DNA from: Ditylenchus dipsaci
Lineage: Eukaryota > Nematoda > Chromadorea > Rhabditida > Anguinidae
Assembly (NCBI GenBank): GCA_004194705.1
Contig: SADC01001235.1
Location: 5,508 to 69,507, forward strand
Direction of reading: 5' to 3'
Length of the DNA stretch: 64,000 bases
The translations under genes were made by a program, and so were the position numbers. Under the pieces are notes generated by a model, which worked only from the letters and a program-made list of their open reading frames with translations, was not told the DNA's origin and did no database searches. Positions 43,060 through 53,660 of this stretch are shown piece by piece (positions within the stretch are counted from its first letter, which is position 1; each line of letters begins with the position of its first letter).

Positions 43060-43833
43060 AAACTGATTTGGTTTGCGAAAAGGCTGAAATATGCCACGAA
43101 AAAGATTATTTCTGCCACGAAAAACGACATACCACGAAAAAGCTGAAATGTACCACGAAAAAGCTGAATTGTGCCACGAAAAAAAGAAGTTATGCCTTTT
43201 TCTGTCCAAGACCAACCAAATTTTGCAATATTTTGCAAGAATTCAAATTTTTTAATCATGAAATAACTTGGATCCCTCAGAATCCCACCCCGCAATGGCC
43301 AGAAGCCCCTGAAAGTTGGTTTTTTGGGGGTTTACTAAAGGGGGAGTGAACTTTTTGCGAAAATTCGATTGAGCGGATCAGAATCCCGGTCCGATCGGCT
43401 GAATCACTCAGAATTCCAGGTTTATGGTGGTTTTGAGTGGTTCAGGGTGGAATTCTGAGTGATTCAGCCGATCGGACCGGGATTTTGATCCGCTCAATCG
43501 AATTTTCGCAAAAAGTTTACTCCCCCTTTAGTAAACCCCCAAAAACCAACTTTCAGGGGCTTCTGGCCATTCCGGGGTGGGATTCTGAGGGATCCAAGTT
43601 ATTTCATGACTAAAAAATTAGAATTCTTGCAAAATATTGCAAAATTTGGTTGGTCTTGGACAGAAAAAGGCATAAATATTTTTTTTCGTGGCACAATTCA
43701 GCTTTTTCGTGGTACATTTCAGCTTTTTCGTGGCACATTTCCGCTTTTTCGTGGTATGTCGTTTTTCGTGGCAGAAATAATCTTTTTCGTGGCATATTTC
43801 AGCCTTTTCGCAAACCAAATCAGTATGAGCCAA
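43060..43833. mobile_element. Large foldback element, TGCCACGAAAAAGCTGAAA repeats
   Basis: The arms 43060-43434 and about 43440-43833 are near-perfect reverse complements of about 370 bp each. The outer 130 bp of each arm is tandem 'gccacgaaaaagctgaaatg'. The outermost text 'ctgatttggtttgcgaaaa' is shared with the element at 59.74-60.37 kb. Located in astacin intron 2. Several opposed open frames are products of the repeats. Confidence 0.82.
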
Positions 43834-43907
43834 TTTGAATTTGCGCGGACCACCCTAATTTTTTCCGGCTGTATAATATTCGTAAAGTCGCTTTTCAAAA
43901 CAGTATA

Positions 43908-44163
43908 TACCGTATTCTCTCTAATAGGCCGACATGTCGGTTTATTTTTCAACCCTTCAAAAATCGTGAAAATTTCGGGTCGAACTCGACATTTTCGGGT
44001 GAAAATCCAAATCGAAAAAGCGGAATCGATAGAGCTCGTGGGAACTAAGAAAACGCAATAAACAGCGATGTAATTTTTTTTTTCTTCGGACTGAGATACG
44101 GTCCCTCAAAGTAGGGGGTGTCGGTTTATTAGAGGGTGTCGGCCTATTAGAGAGAATACGGTA
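43908..44163. mobile_element. Family Q palindromic element
   Basis: TACCGTATTCTCTCTAATAG and its reverse complement with TA borders; interior 'cggaatcgatagagctcgtgg' shared with 2.1 and 34.5 kb. Located in astacin intron 2. Confidence 0.85.
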
Positions 44164-44615
44164 TTTGAAATGCGTTTGACTCGAAAGAAGAATTTTTGAC
44201 CCTATAGCAAATTATCTGTAAATGCCAAAATGTTCATCTTGACGGCGATTTTTGTAGTCCGAAAAAAAAACTCTCGAAAAATTTTACGTTTTCGTCATGG
44301 TACTCCCCCTTATGGTCCAAAATGGTCAATCTTATCATCTTGTTGGACCATAGGGGGAACAAGGCAAAAAAGTGAAAATTTGCGCGTATCTTTGGGCGTG
44401 AATCTTGGAGTTCAAATCTCACCGTGTCTGGTCTAACAGTTGTAAAACTTGCGGCGGAATTGTCGCGTCGCAAATCTTGGCGTGCAAAAGATGAGGCGCA
44501 GATCTTGCAGAAGGTCAGGATGCAACGCTAATCTTCAGGCGCATATCTTGGAGTTAAATTCTGACATTCTCTCATCTAACAGTCGTTAATCTTGCGACGC
44601 AACTATTGGTGTGGG

Positions 44616-44880
44616 AATAGGGTTGGAATAAGACCGGTCCGAATCTTTTCGGGAATATTCCCGGTCTTAATCTTTTTTTCCGGTCCGATTCGGTCCGAAT
44701 CTTTTATCTTCAAATAACCAAATTTATTTTTTAATTATTAAAAATCGAGCAAAATCGCTTAAAAAACACCAAAAAGATTCGGACCGATTTTTTCGGTCCG
44801 AATCTAAGATTGGACCGGGAATAAACTGGAATCTTCCTGGGAATATTCTGGCCATGCCGTGGTTTCATTTCAATGATGTC
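44616..44880. repeat. TAGGGTTGGAATAAGACCGG palindrome
   Basis: 'ggaataagaccggtccgaatc' and 'ccggtccgattcggtcc' at the left are mirrored by 'gattcggaccgattttttcgg' and 'gattggaccgggaataaactgg' at the right. The TAGGGTTGG start resembles the elements at 25.7 and 25.98 kb. Confidence 0.6.
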
Positions 44881-45499
44881 ATATGTAGGTAAATGACATA
44901 CCATAAAAAGCACAGAAAAAAGTCTTTCTTGGTAGCATAGAAGAAAATGCTGAGCTAAATCGATTTACTGCTGACCAGCCTGTTGAAAAATCAAATTTAA
45001 ATTAAGGATTCGAAGATGAGATGCCAAAAATTAGAGGTTTGCGACCAGATATAAAGTACGACCACAAAAGTGTTATGCACTACCCTCCAACCTATAAAGA
45101 TGCTAATGGGAATGTGAAGATACAGTTTACAGCCAAGAATAGTGAACAAGTAAGCATGAAATAAGAATTATACTTGCAACTTAATCTTTTCTAGTTTTCA
45201 AAAATAGATCAAGTGCAGCCGAGTGATCTCCAACATATTAACATTATGTATCGGTGTGAGCAGAAGTATTTTGACAGAGCGCAGCACTATCAAGTTGAAT
45301 GATAGCTTCTTGAAAAAAAATATGCCAAATGATGAGATCTTTCAGTTATTTCACTTACAATATTTAATCCGGAAATTTTGTGTGTGCTTGAAGACAGTGT
45401 CAATAGATTTGTTAAATATAGTATTAAAGGAAAGGCGGTATTTTTTCAATTTCCCATACTTGGATTTTGTGAAAAGTGCCCAAAATCACCTCTCGAACT

Positions 45500-45620
45500 A
45501 ATTGTTTCTGCTCAACCAGGGCTGGGTGCGTGCCGCTTTTCTTTCGGCCCGGCCTAAAGTCTCTCGGGCCGCGGCCGGCTTGGTCGGCCCGGTATATCTA
45601 ATGTTCCCGAAAAGTCTAGC
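45500..45620. repeat. GC-rich CAGGGCTGGGTGCGTGCC element end
   Basis: A burst of 'ggcccggcc' and 'cgggccgcggccggc' text in AT-rich DNA, starting with CAGGG; probably one end of another hAT-like element. No opposite end found. Confidence 0.4.
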
Positions 45621-46080
45621 TTCCGTTTTTTTGTATTTTTCTGAAAAATTTATGATTTTTTCGTATAAAATATTAAATAGAAGCTTTTTCATTAGTTATG
45701 AAATGTGCAATATATACATAATTTTTTTTGAATGCCGTCGAAAGTCTGCAGTCATTAACAACGACCACTTATTCGTAGGTAACCCCACTTGAACACCTGG
45801 ATAATTAATTCTGAAAGGCGACCACTTATACACATAGGCACTCTTAATTAGGTACCTTGGTTGTACCTGCTGGGTAAATAGGTATCACTACCTGAGTACT
45901 ACCACCCTTGTAGCAGAATCAAAGTAGGAATAACGAAAAAAACCGAGTGTAGGGCTTTGGATGCCTGGATACCACTAGCTGCATACCTGGGTATTACTAC
46001 ATCACTACTCCGTTCCATGCAGTAGACTTCCTTAGAGCCAGGAAGTTTCCTTAAAATTCCTTAGACTTCCTAGTTCCTTG
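45621..46080. repeat. Degenerate ACCTGGGTACTACC tandem repeat
   Basis: From about 45,780, 'acctggataatt', 'ggtacctgggtgtt'-like, 'tatcactacctgagtactacc' and 'ctgggtattactaca' words repeat at irregular 12-16 bp spacing. No gene. Confidence 0.45.
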
Positions 46081-46084
46081 AAAG

Positions 46085-46165
46085 TATTTTAGCCGATAAA
46101 AATAATTTCTGCTACCACCTGGACTCGAACTTGTTACCCTACAGAATTGGAGGATCAATTCACCG
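46085..46165 (-). repeat. tRNA-derived SINE-like fragment
   Basis: On the minus strand, 'gtggcttcccggtgaattg' (A-box-like) and 'aagttcgagtccaggtgg' (B-box) are spaced as in a tRNA. The arms do not form a full cloverleaf, so a tRNA-derived repeat is preferred. Confidence 0.45.
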
Positions 46166-46531
46166 GGAAGCCACATAACATGTCGTGTCGGTACAAATTT
46201 TTGTGGATGAATTCGTTGCCCTGTAAGATTTGCGTGTTTTTGGTGAAAGAATTTTTTAAACGATTTTTTTGCACAAACAGTGTCCTCAACGGGTGTTTGA
46301 CTTTCGAATGACTCCAATAAACAGCGACCTACGCCAGCTTACAGAATTAAAACTTCGTCTCACCAATCCAACCAGACATGAGTCAATCCATCAATCAACT
46401 CATCACTGAAAAAATACAGTAGGGCCATTAATTTCAGTAACAAATATTTATTTGAAGGCATGTAACAACAACTGGAGTACAACAATAACTGACAAGGAGA
46501 CTGCAATGTGATATTTGGTCATTTTTATGCA
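46166..46531. other. No gene seen; downstream of the Hsp70 chimera
   Basis: AT-rich sequence containing the putative 3' untranslated region of the minus-strand gene beginning at 46532. No clear poly-A signal was identified. Confidence 0.3.
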
Positions 46532-48247
46532 CTAACTTCTTCCAGTATCATCGTGCTTCTTGTGCTGCATGCTATGATCCTTGCACTTGTCCTCTCCCTT
46601 GATGACAGTGGCGACTAAAAATTGGGATTCATGATCATACACATAATATTGCAAGGATTGAGAGAGCGTTAAACTAACCGATCCTACGCGTATCACCTGA
46701 ACCAAGAATAGTCAGAAAGGCAAAAATAATGAAAACAAAATTACCTTCAGGATGCGGATGTTTGTGCTGCGCCTGCTCAGCCTTGTTGCGCTTATCTAAA
46801 ATAACCAGAAATCATTGACAGAAACAGTGCAAGATGCTGACCACCATCAGCCTTAGCAACATCATCCTGATCAATTTCCCCACTAGTGTACTCTCCGGCA
46901 ATTTCTTCATCACAGTCTGAACAAGAAAATTCATTAAATGACAAGACATAATGACAATAGTGGACGAAAAACTATATGTGACCAAATTACGGCCGCGACG
47001 AAATTTCGCCGACGAAATCTTGTGACATATCGTTCTTAAAATCATTCCTTACCTGTAGTCATTAAATATCCGCCCGTCTGCATTGTCTGCTTTTTAAAAA
47101 GCGGTTGCTTCATAGCTACAAATACACAAGATTATTACCTACGACGTAGATGAAATTTTATCCAAACCATTAGCATACCTGTCTTGAGCCATGACAAACC
47201 AAAATACCCAACAACAACCGACGCACACCACAAAGCATACATTTCCTACAATAAAAAAAAGTATTCGGTACATGGAAGAGCAACAAAAACTTAAAACTAA
47301 CCATTCTGCCGAACTTCAACATTCTTATTATGGTTCTGAGGAGACGTAGCTCTTCGCTGGTTTCTTTTGGCTTAGACTCAGGCGAATTCTTTCCCGCAGC
47401 ACTCTTCCAGTGAGTAGCATCGGAGACCTTAAAATGAAGCTTCCCCGGTTCTTCGACAGATTGACGGACATTGATGGCTTCAACCATTTCTTTCTTCTCA
47501 GTATCTTCGATGGCATGACGTTCGGCATCACGGACCATATTTTCGATCTGGTCCTTCGACAGACCACCAGACGATCGGATTTTAACTGAAAGTAGAACAA
47601 TTAACAGGATTTGATGAAGAGAACAATTGCATACTTGGCTGCTCTTGCCCTGTGCCACAATCCCAAGCCGAGACGTTTACAATTCCACTTGCATCAATGT
47701 CGAATGTAACTTCAATTCGAGGCACCCCGCGAGAAACAGGAGGAATTCCGACGAGAGAGAACTGCCCCAGCGACTTTTTATCTGCAAATAATGATATAGA
47801 TTGACGTAAACAAATGGGGAAAAGCCAACCGGCAGCCATTTTACGTTCGTCCTGATGAACTTTGATTTCCACTTGAGTTTGACCATCCGCAACGCCAACT
47901 AGACGATCACCATTCTTCGAGAAGGGCACCACTGACGGAGTCGCATCAGCACCTTCAGCCTTTTCGATGACCTGAAAATTTACTCGTTAAAGTTTAAAAT
48001 ACGGAAATGTAGAAAAGCTAGTAAATCACCTTGACCTGCTTGCCTTCCATAACCGAGACGTGTGAATCGGCGTCCCCCGGTCGATGCCAATGACCGTGCT
48101 ACGGACATCAGACCTAAGCCAAGTAGGAAGGTATCGAAATAAGAATAGAATAAGAAAGAAATGTATCAAAACTGAAAATTATTACTTTGAGCGACCAGCC
48201 AGTGCATTCACACTAAGAGGTGGAAGTTTGAGAATTGCACGCATCAT
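46532..48247 (-). CDS. Chimeric mtHsp70-derived protein with membrane segment
   Basis: Twelve minus-strand exons: 48247-48186, 48113-48030, 47971-47830, 47781-47635, 47585-47302, 47245-47179, 47115-47053, 46916-46842, 46795-46745, 46696-46679 (18 bp), 46614-46532, with introns of 44-125 bp. They give about 358 codons, all phases agreeing if one base is supplied in the 'CCGGGGG' run near 48,080. Order: a mitochondrial-type presequence '[20 protein letters not shown]'; the first ATPase residues ('STVIGID', '[18 protein letters not shown]', '[16 protein letters not shown]'); a jump over nearly the whole ATPase domain to the substrate-binding domain ('[19 protein letters not shown]', '[20 protein letters not shown]', '[19 protein letters not shown]'); then unrelated sequence with a hydrophobic segment '[20 protein letters not shown]', an acidic part '[19 protein letters not shown]' and a His-rich tail '[15 protein letters not shown]'. 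mtHsp70 is the matrix chaperone; this form lacks ATP-binding machinery and cannot be a normal chaperone. It may be a new chimeric gene or a spliceable pseudogene. Confidence 0.72.
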
Positions 48248-48752
48248 TCCGAGGCTTATACGCGATTTGGATGAAGCACAACTTAAAAATAGTACAGCTG
48301 AGAAAGTTACTCTTTAGATTTAAACAATCGTCAACGAAAAAGTGCAGTCTACCAGGTGTAGAATGAACAGTTGAACAGGTGCAGAATGAAGTCTAGACTC
48401 GACAAACTTGGTAAAGGAGCATGCCCGTGCGTTACAGTGGGACCAGTGGTTTTTTTAAAGATGGAGGACCAGTGGTTTTGTTCTTTCTCGCTAATTTTTT
48501 CTACCGGAGCTGCCTGGAGGGTGCCCCAACCTAAGGATCCCACCACAGTTGCCTGGATTACACCACAACCACCTCGAAGGTATCCCAACTGATTGCATTG
48601 CACTTTGACTACTCGGGGGAGGTGGTGTTGGTAGATGTTAGCCAATCTCCTGGAAATCCTCTCAACCGCCAAAGGGTAGCCAAACTGTCTGGATCATAAT
48701 TTAGCCACCTGGATAGTACCTGAATTACTTGGATCGTACTCCAACCACATGG
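48248..48752. repeat. No gene; degenerate CACCTGG repeat
   Basis: 'ccaccacagttgcctgg', 'ccacctcgaaggtatccc' and 'ccacctggatagtacctg' words repeat loosely. The first ~100 bp may hold the promoter and 5' leader of the minus-strand chimera. The 107-codon frame over this area is low complexity. Confidence 0.4.
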
Positions 48753-49082
48753 GTACAGGGCGATTGACCGTCACATTATTGACCGTCAGCCTATTTTGAC
48801 CGTCACAATTTTTACCGCCACAAAATTGACCGTCAACGATTTTGATCGTCGTTTATGTTTGATCGTCGTGTAAATTGACCGTCGAAATTTTGACCGCCGC
48901 CATTTTGACCGTCGTTTAAAATGACGAGAAACGGAAACGAATTTGATGCTAATCTTGACTGTGGGCAAGGGTATTGAATTCTTCAGGGTATTGAATTCTT
49001 GACTGTGGTCAAAGACCTAAAAATTAAATTTAAACGACAGTCAAAATGACTACGGTCTAATTTTAATCACGGTCAATTTACA

Positions 49083-50398
49083 GGGATCAGGACGATTGAT
49101 CCCCGTCCGATTGATCCCCGCCGATTGATCCCCGGGCGATTGATCCCCGCCGATTGATCCCCGTCCGATTGATCCCCGGCCAATTTGAAAAAAATAGTGA
49201 ATACAATACGGAGATGGTCATTTCGCCTAAAGTACTTTTCGCCCAAAAGTTCACTTAAGCTCAGGCAAGGGTAGGCCAGCGTATGTTTGGACGCACTCAA
49301 ACATGATGTTTTTGCTAAGTTAGACTCAGGCTTAGACAGGCGAACTCCCAGTAAAAATAGGAGAACTACATAGGCAATTATTCAGACCCTAGATCAAGCA
49401 TAATCCTCAGCTAAATAAGGCATATAGCTGGATAGGGATCACGGATCAAAGATATATTTAATCCTGATCCTGAATCTGAATATAGGATTATTTCTGATAT
49501 AGCTTTTTTAAGGCTATTTAACAGTTTTTTTGGGAAAATTTGTCTGATCTAGCCTTTAGTCTGATACACCCCTAATTCTTCCTAATCCACCCTGATACAG
49601 TCTGATCCGGCCTGATCTACTCCTGGCCATCTCCTGATCCGGATTGATCCACTCCTGTTCCCAGTGGGTTGGGCTGCATCAGAACGGGTCAGCCGTAGAT
49701 CAGGGATGCATCGAGTCAGATCAGGCTGAATCAAGATTTTGGATCAATATCTGGATCAAGATATTTTCGTCTTGTAAATAACTTTTAAAATGTTTTTCAT
49801 GACCCAACTTCAGTTCTACTGGATAATCCATGCACCAACTACACCAAATGGTCGTCCACTTGCATCATAAAAAAATTTACGTTTTGCATGTTCCAAAACT
49901 AGTTTTCTGGACTAACTCGGGCATGCTGAAGATGGTTTGATAGTGGTTACATGCAGTTTTATCAGGTATTGATTTTACCAGAACCCGATTTTACCAAAAC
50001 TCGATATATACCCTACAAAACCTCATTTTACCATTATCAAACCATCTTTAGCATGCCCGAGTTAGTCCAGGGAACAGGTTTGGAACCTGAACCAGTGAAA
50101 AAATGTTGAATTTTTATCCAAATGGACGACCATTTGGTTTGGTTGGTTCAAGCTGAAAAATTCCTCCGAAATTTTCACTGAAAGTGAGAGTGAAAAAAAA
50201 GTCATTGGGTAGTAGTACCAGGATAATCAGGTAGAACTCACCTCAGATGTCCAACAACATTGCTGTTATATTTTTGTTTGTTGTACATTAAAAAAAAATA
50301 CTGGTGAAATTACATGAACTTTTTAATTGTTCGCGGATCAATCGGCCGGGGATCAATTGGCCGGGGATCCATCGGCGGGGATCAATCGGGGTGGACCC
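49083..50398. mobile_element. MULE-like element with CGATTGATCCCCG tandem ends (middle)
   Basis: Left GGGATCAGGACGATTGATCC and right in reverse complement GGGTCCACCCCGATTGATCC. Six or more 'ccgattgatccccg' units lie at the left and four at the right. The 9-bp flanks CAATTTACA (49074-49082) and CAATTTATA (50399-50407) differ once. Contains a family P copy. Confidence 0.78.
49835..50153. repeat. Family P element (innermost of a three-level nest)
   Basis: 'accaaatggtcgtccacttg' and 'ggacgaccatttggtttggt' are the outer ends; 'gcatgctgaagatggtttgat' is mirrored by 'atcaaaccatctttagcatgc'. Confidence 0.78.
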
Positions 50399-50569
50399 CA
50401 ATTTATACGACGGTCAAATATAAACGACGGTCAAATTTGTGACGGTTAGAGTTGTGACGGTCGAAATATCCTGACGGTCTAAATTGTGGCGCTAAATCGA
50501 CCTGTACACAACCAGATGGAAGTATCCCGAACAACCTAAAACTACAACAATTATTTTGTGAGATTCTAT

Positions 50570-51490
50570 CTTGGTTAATCATTTTTTTGAAGCAAAAATA
50601 CTTTTTTTGTGGCAAATTTACTCTTTTTGTAGCAAATTTTCATTTTGCCTGGTTTCATTAAAATTTTTCGTCTTTTTTCAAAAGTGATAACATCATCATA
50701 TAGCTCTACTCTTCTAGTTTCTAATGAGGTATCGTTTCATCAGCCGGAAAACCCAGTAAAAAAACCTCTATTTTTGCCTTATTTTGGGACATTTTCACTT
50801 CTTTCAACTTCAACCATCCGTTTCTCAGCCCTGTGCAATTTTCAAAAAAAGCCTGATATGTCATTTTGTAGAAAAATTATTAAGCTTTCAAATAGTGCAT
50901 TAACTCATAACTTTCGATATTGAAATTTTCAAGAAAAGTCAGTATTTATGCGACCGAACAACCATTTTCCTTCCATTTACTTTGATTTTGACTAGAAATC
51001 GACACGTTTTTTTGATGGTCATAACTTTTCTCGAAATAATCAAAAAGAAGAGTTTGACCCACCAAATTGTAGCTAAGATTTAGGGCTTACATTGTCAAGC
51101 TATTGTTGATGTAAATTGCTATGTTTGTTATGTTATTATCCAATAAAACTTTCTGACGCCAATCAATTGTCGGGCAAAAAAATGCAACGCTCTTAAAAGT
51201 TGCCCAAAACAAACCAAGAAAATTATTTTTTTTAGAAAAGTGTAATGACAGTTTTGTAGCCCTTGAAGAGCTCTACAAAACCGTGTATTTGGTTTTTCGA
51301 AAACATTTATATTTACGTTCAAAATCAACAAGATAGAAAAATATATGTGCTGACGCCAATCAATTGTCCGCAACTGTACATGATGGTGTTACCACTTTTG
51401 AAAAAGACAAAAAATTTGAATAAAACCAGGCAAAATGAAAATTGGCCACAAAAAAAGTATTTTTGCTACAAAAAAATGATTATGCTTCTA
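50570..51490. repeat. Palindrome with TTTTTTGTAGCAAA-type arms
   Basis: 'tttttgtggcaaatttactc' and 'cattttgcctggtttcatt' near 50.6 kb are mirrored by 'aataaaaccaggcaaaatga' and 'ttggccacaaaaaaagtattt' near 51.42-51.47 kb. The interior includes the dispersed block shared with 1.44-1.64 kb. No coding sequence. Confidence 0.65.
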
Positions 51491-52097
51491 TCTTTTAGTG
51501 TTACTGCTTTTGTTGACAGACGCATCAAAGAAATTTCTAACGCTAACGGTATCATGATGACAGGCATGTGAGGTAAGTGAGCCAGCTGTTGGTGTGATAG
51601 AAACACCATGGAGGCGCAGATAGGTGCCTGTTCCCACTAGTTCTATAATTAATCTTTATTTTAATACTCTATTTTTGGATGACCATCCCATTTTTCTTTT
51701 TTTTTATTGAAATAAATAAGGCCGTTACAATTTTTTCCGACTTTTTTCAACATTTCTGGGGGAAATTAGGACGGCTCATCGAAATAAAAATGAAATCATA
51801 TCAGAAAAAGTACGAAAATGCTTATTTGTCAACTACGTGGTAAGATAAATTTTTAACCAGCCAATAAAGTCAATTCTTCATAAAACGAACCCATCATGTT
51901 TGTTTCTGCATAGAATCATCACATTTTACCTGAAAAAATGCTGAAGCTATCTCCCTGTCCCTTTACTCATATGTCATCCTAACAGAATTCCACACAAGAT
52001 GTCGCTTTCCAAAATAGGATGGCCGAAAAAAGAATAAAATTTTTAAAATTAAAAAAAACTCTTCAAGCAATGCCAAAAATGAAATTTAGGTGCCGAA
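51491..52097. other. No gene seen
   Basis: AT-rich spacer; no supportable frame. Confidence 0.35.
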
Positions 52098-52260
52098 AAG
52101 GCTAAAGTTTAGAATGTGACCTTTTTCTAAAAATGGTCAAAATCAGTTTTTTTAGTTGTGTAACATTGTAAAAATGCTCAGCATTCATTTTTATTGTTGG
52201 GAAAGCCAATTTTTCAAAAAAAAATTTTTGTCGAAAATTGTCAAAAAAGTCGGCTTAGTC

Positions 52261-52509
52261 GGTACTTATGCGGTTCCCCCCCCCCCATATCGAAATTAAG
52301 GGGCTTCCTATTGAATTAGGGTGCCTGCCGAAGGCAGGCAGGTAAAAAATGTGAAAAAGTCAAAATGTCTGATGGAAAAAAACCTTTTCTGTATTTTTAT
52401 GTGGTCGGAAACAACGTTTTTATCGGTTTTAACGTGTAAGAATTGCTTAGAAATGGTTAAAACCTGTTTTTGGGAAAATTTCGATATGGGGGGGAACCGC
52501 ATAAGTACC
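52261..52509. mobile_element. Merlin-like MITE, GGTACTTATGCGGTT ends
   Basis: GGTACTTATGCGGTTCCCCC and its mirror 'gggggaaccgcataagtacc' bound 249 bp. The 8-bp flanks GCTTAGTC and GCTTAGGC differ once. The GGTACT start resembles the Merlin element at 29.6 kb, hence the tentative assignment. The core contains 'gcctgccgaaggcaggcagg'. Confidence 0.65.
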
Positions 52510-52544
52510 GCTTAGGCGTGTAATCGGGTAGCTAGTAACCTTAG

Positions 52545-52600
52545 GCTCAGCCTTAGGCTTAGGCTAACTCTAAGCTAGGCTTAGGCTTAGGCTTAGGCTT
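52545..52600. repeat. TTAGGC simple repeat
   Basis: Short imperfect tandem array of TTAGGC/TTAGGCT units. TTAGGC is the nematode telomere repeat, but the array is brief and imperfect, so it is reported only as an interstitial repeat. Confidence 0.6.
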
Positions 52601-53004
52601 TAATTTGTATGTATTTATTTTGCTAGATGGCTTCGGCTACTTCCTATCTATTCCTTTTCTGTATTTTTATTATTGGTGTTAGTGCTAGTGAGAAGAATGT
52701 GATTTAACAGTTTGCTTAAGGAATGTTGAAATAAATTTTTTTTTGTGACATTTTTATACAAGAAAAACAGGTATTTAAGGAGCATATAACGTTTTTTGAC
52801 AATTTTCGACAAAAATTTTTTTTTTTTGAAAAATTGGCTTTCCCAACAATAAAAATGAATGCTGAGCATTTTTTACAATGTTACACAACTAAAAAACTGA
52901 TTTTGACCATTTTTAGAAAAGGTCACATTCTAAACTCCAGCCGCCGAAAATCCCAGTTTATAAACCGCAGTATGCGTTTCCAATTCACGGTGTACGTGTT
53001 CACG

Positions 53005-53410
53005 GGTAAATCTTACTTTTTGGGACAAAGTTTTTATTTTGACTGATTATTTCAAAAAAATTCGTCTTTTTTCAAAAGTGATAACACCATTATGTAGCGC
53101 TGCGATTCTTTTTTCAATGAGGTATCAGTCATTAAATTATCTTTGTAAAATATAGCAAAAAAATTGAAAGTATGAGCCTAATTATCTTTTAACTTGGTTC
53201 ATACTTTTACCAAATTATCTTTCTGACTTGGTTCATACTTTTACTTTTTTAGCTGCATTTTACAAAGATAAATATTAATTCAATGACTGATACCTCATTG
53301 AAAAATAGAATCGCAGCGCTACATAATGGTGTTATCACTTTTGAAAAAAAAACGAAATTTTTTGAAATAATCAGTCAAAATGAAAACTTTGTCCAAAAAA
53401 AGTAAAATTT
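53005..53410. repeat. Palindrome with GCGCTGCGATTC arms
   Basis: 'cattatgtagcgctgcgatt' and 'atgaggtatcagtcatt' are mirrored by 'aatgactgatacctcat' and 'aatcgcagcgctacataatg'. Outer text 'tttttgggacaaagttttta' is mirrored by 'gaaaactttgtccaaaaaa'. Confidence 0.75.
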
Positions 53411-53442
53411 ACACCACTACCCCTCCCCCCCCTCTCAAAAGA

Positions 53443-53660
53443 ATTACAGTCGCCTCTCGCTATAACGGCATCCCTAAAAGTTCGTTCCCACCTAGGGTCC
53501 GACACTTTTTTAATCCAATTTTTGAAAAATTTTGCCAGTTCTGTTTTTACAGTCTGGTCGGAAATATCGTAAGGATTCCGATTTTGCCGATCGTTTTTTT
53601 GAAAAGTAAAAATTTGGGTTAAAAAGCGAACATTCGATATAACGGCACTTCTTTTTGAAA
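53443..53660. repeat. Tigger-like terminal region, solo end
   Basis: Starts 'acagtcgcctctcgctataac' and shares 'cacctagggtccgacactttt' with the element at 12.39 kb. 'gatataacggcactt' follows at 53,635. No right end recognised. Confidence 0.6.

Larger units (their letters stand above)
39893..45302 (+). pseudogene. Astacin-family zinc metallopeptidase, five exons, damaged
   Basis: Exons: 39893-40135, 41957-42320, 44936-45149, 45195-45302; the second shows two compensating frame changes. Exon 1 has prodomain-like sequence and the start of the mature domain 'ENIYLWPRSSNGEHYIPYVF'. Exon 2 gives 'KKQKAMIRKTMDLINANTCA', then '[17 protein letters not shown]', then the zinc site '[21 protein letters not shown]' (HExxHxxGxxHE). 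Exon 3 has 'NIEENAELNRFTADQP', an in-frame TAA at 45003-45005, and the Met-turn 'YDHKSVMHYPP'. Exon 4 has 'PSDLQHINIMYRCEQ' and stops at 45302. Splice phases agree across all introns. Astacins are secreted or membrane endopeptidases. The frame changes and the stop suggest a pseudogene, or sequencing errors. Introns 1 and 2 (1.8 and 2.6 kb) are filled with inverted-repeat elements. Confidence 0.78.
48753..50508. mobile_element. MULE-like element with GACCGTCA tandem ends (outer)
   Basis: Left GTACAGGGCGATTGACCGTC; right in reverse complement GTACAGGTCGATTTAGCGCC. Repeated 'ttgaccgtca' words fill both ends. The flanks CAACCACATGG (48742-48752) and CAACCAGATGG (50509-50519) differ at one base. 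A second element (49083-50398) sits inside. Confidence 0.72.
52098..52945. repeat. Palindrome carrying a Merlin-like MITE
   Basis: Arms 52,098-52,250 ('taaagtttagaatgtgacc', 'aatgctcagcattcatttt') and 52,790-52,940 (their reverse complements) flank the element at 52261-52509 and the GGCTTAGGCTTAGG simple repeat at 52,545-52,600. Confidence 0.7.

Noticed and set aside
43606..44061. 151-codon plus-strand frame and several opposed frames
   Set aside because: They read through the CCACGAAAA foldback arm and the family Q element; both strands give similar chance frames.
46085..46165. Complete tRNA gene
   Set aside because: A- and B-box-like words are present but acceptor and anticodon stems do not pair; more likely a tRNA-derived SINE.
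52545..52600. Telomeric array (TTAGGC)
   Set aside because: Too short and imperfect, embedded between transposons; not a chromosome end, and not enough to assign the organism to nematodes.
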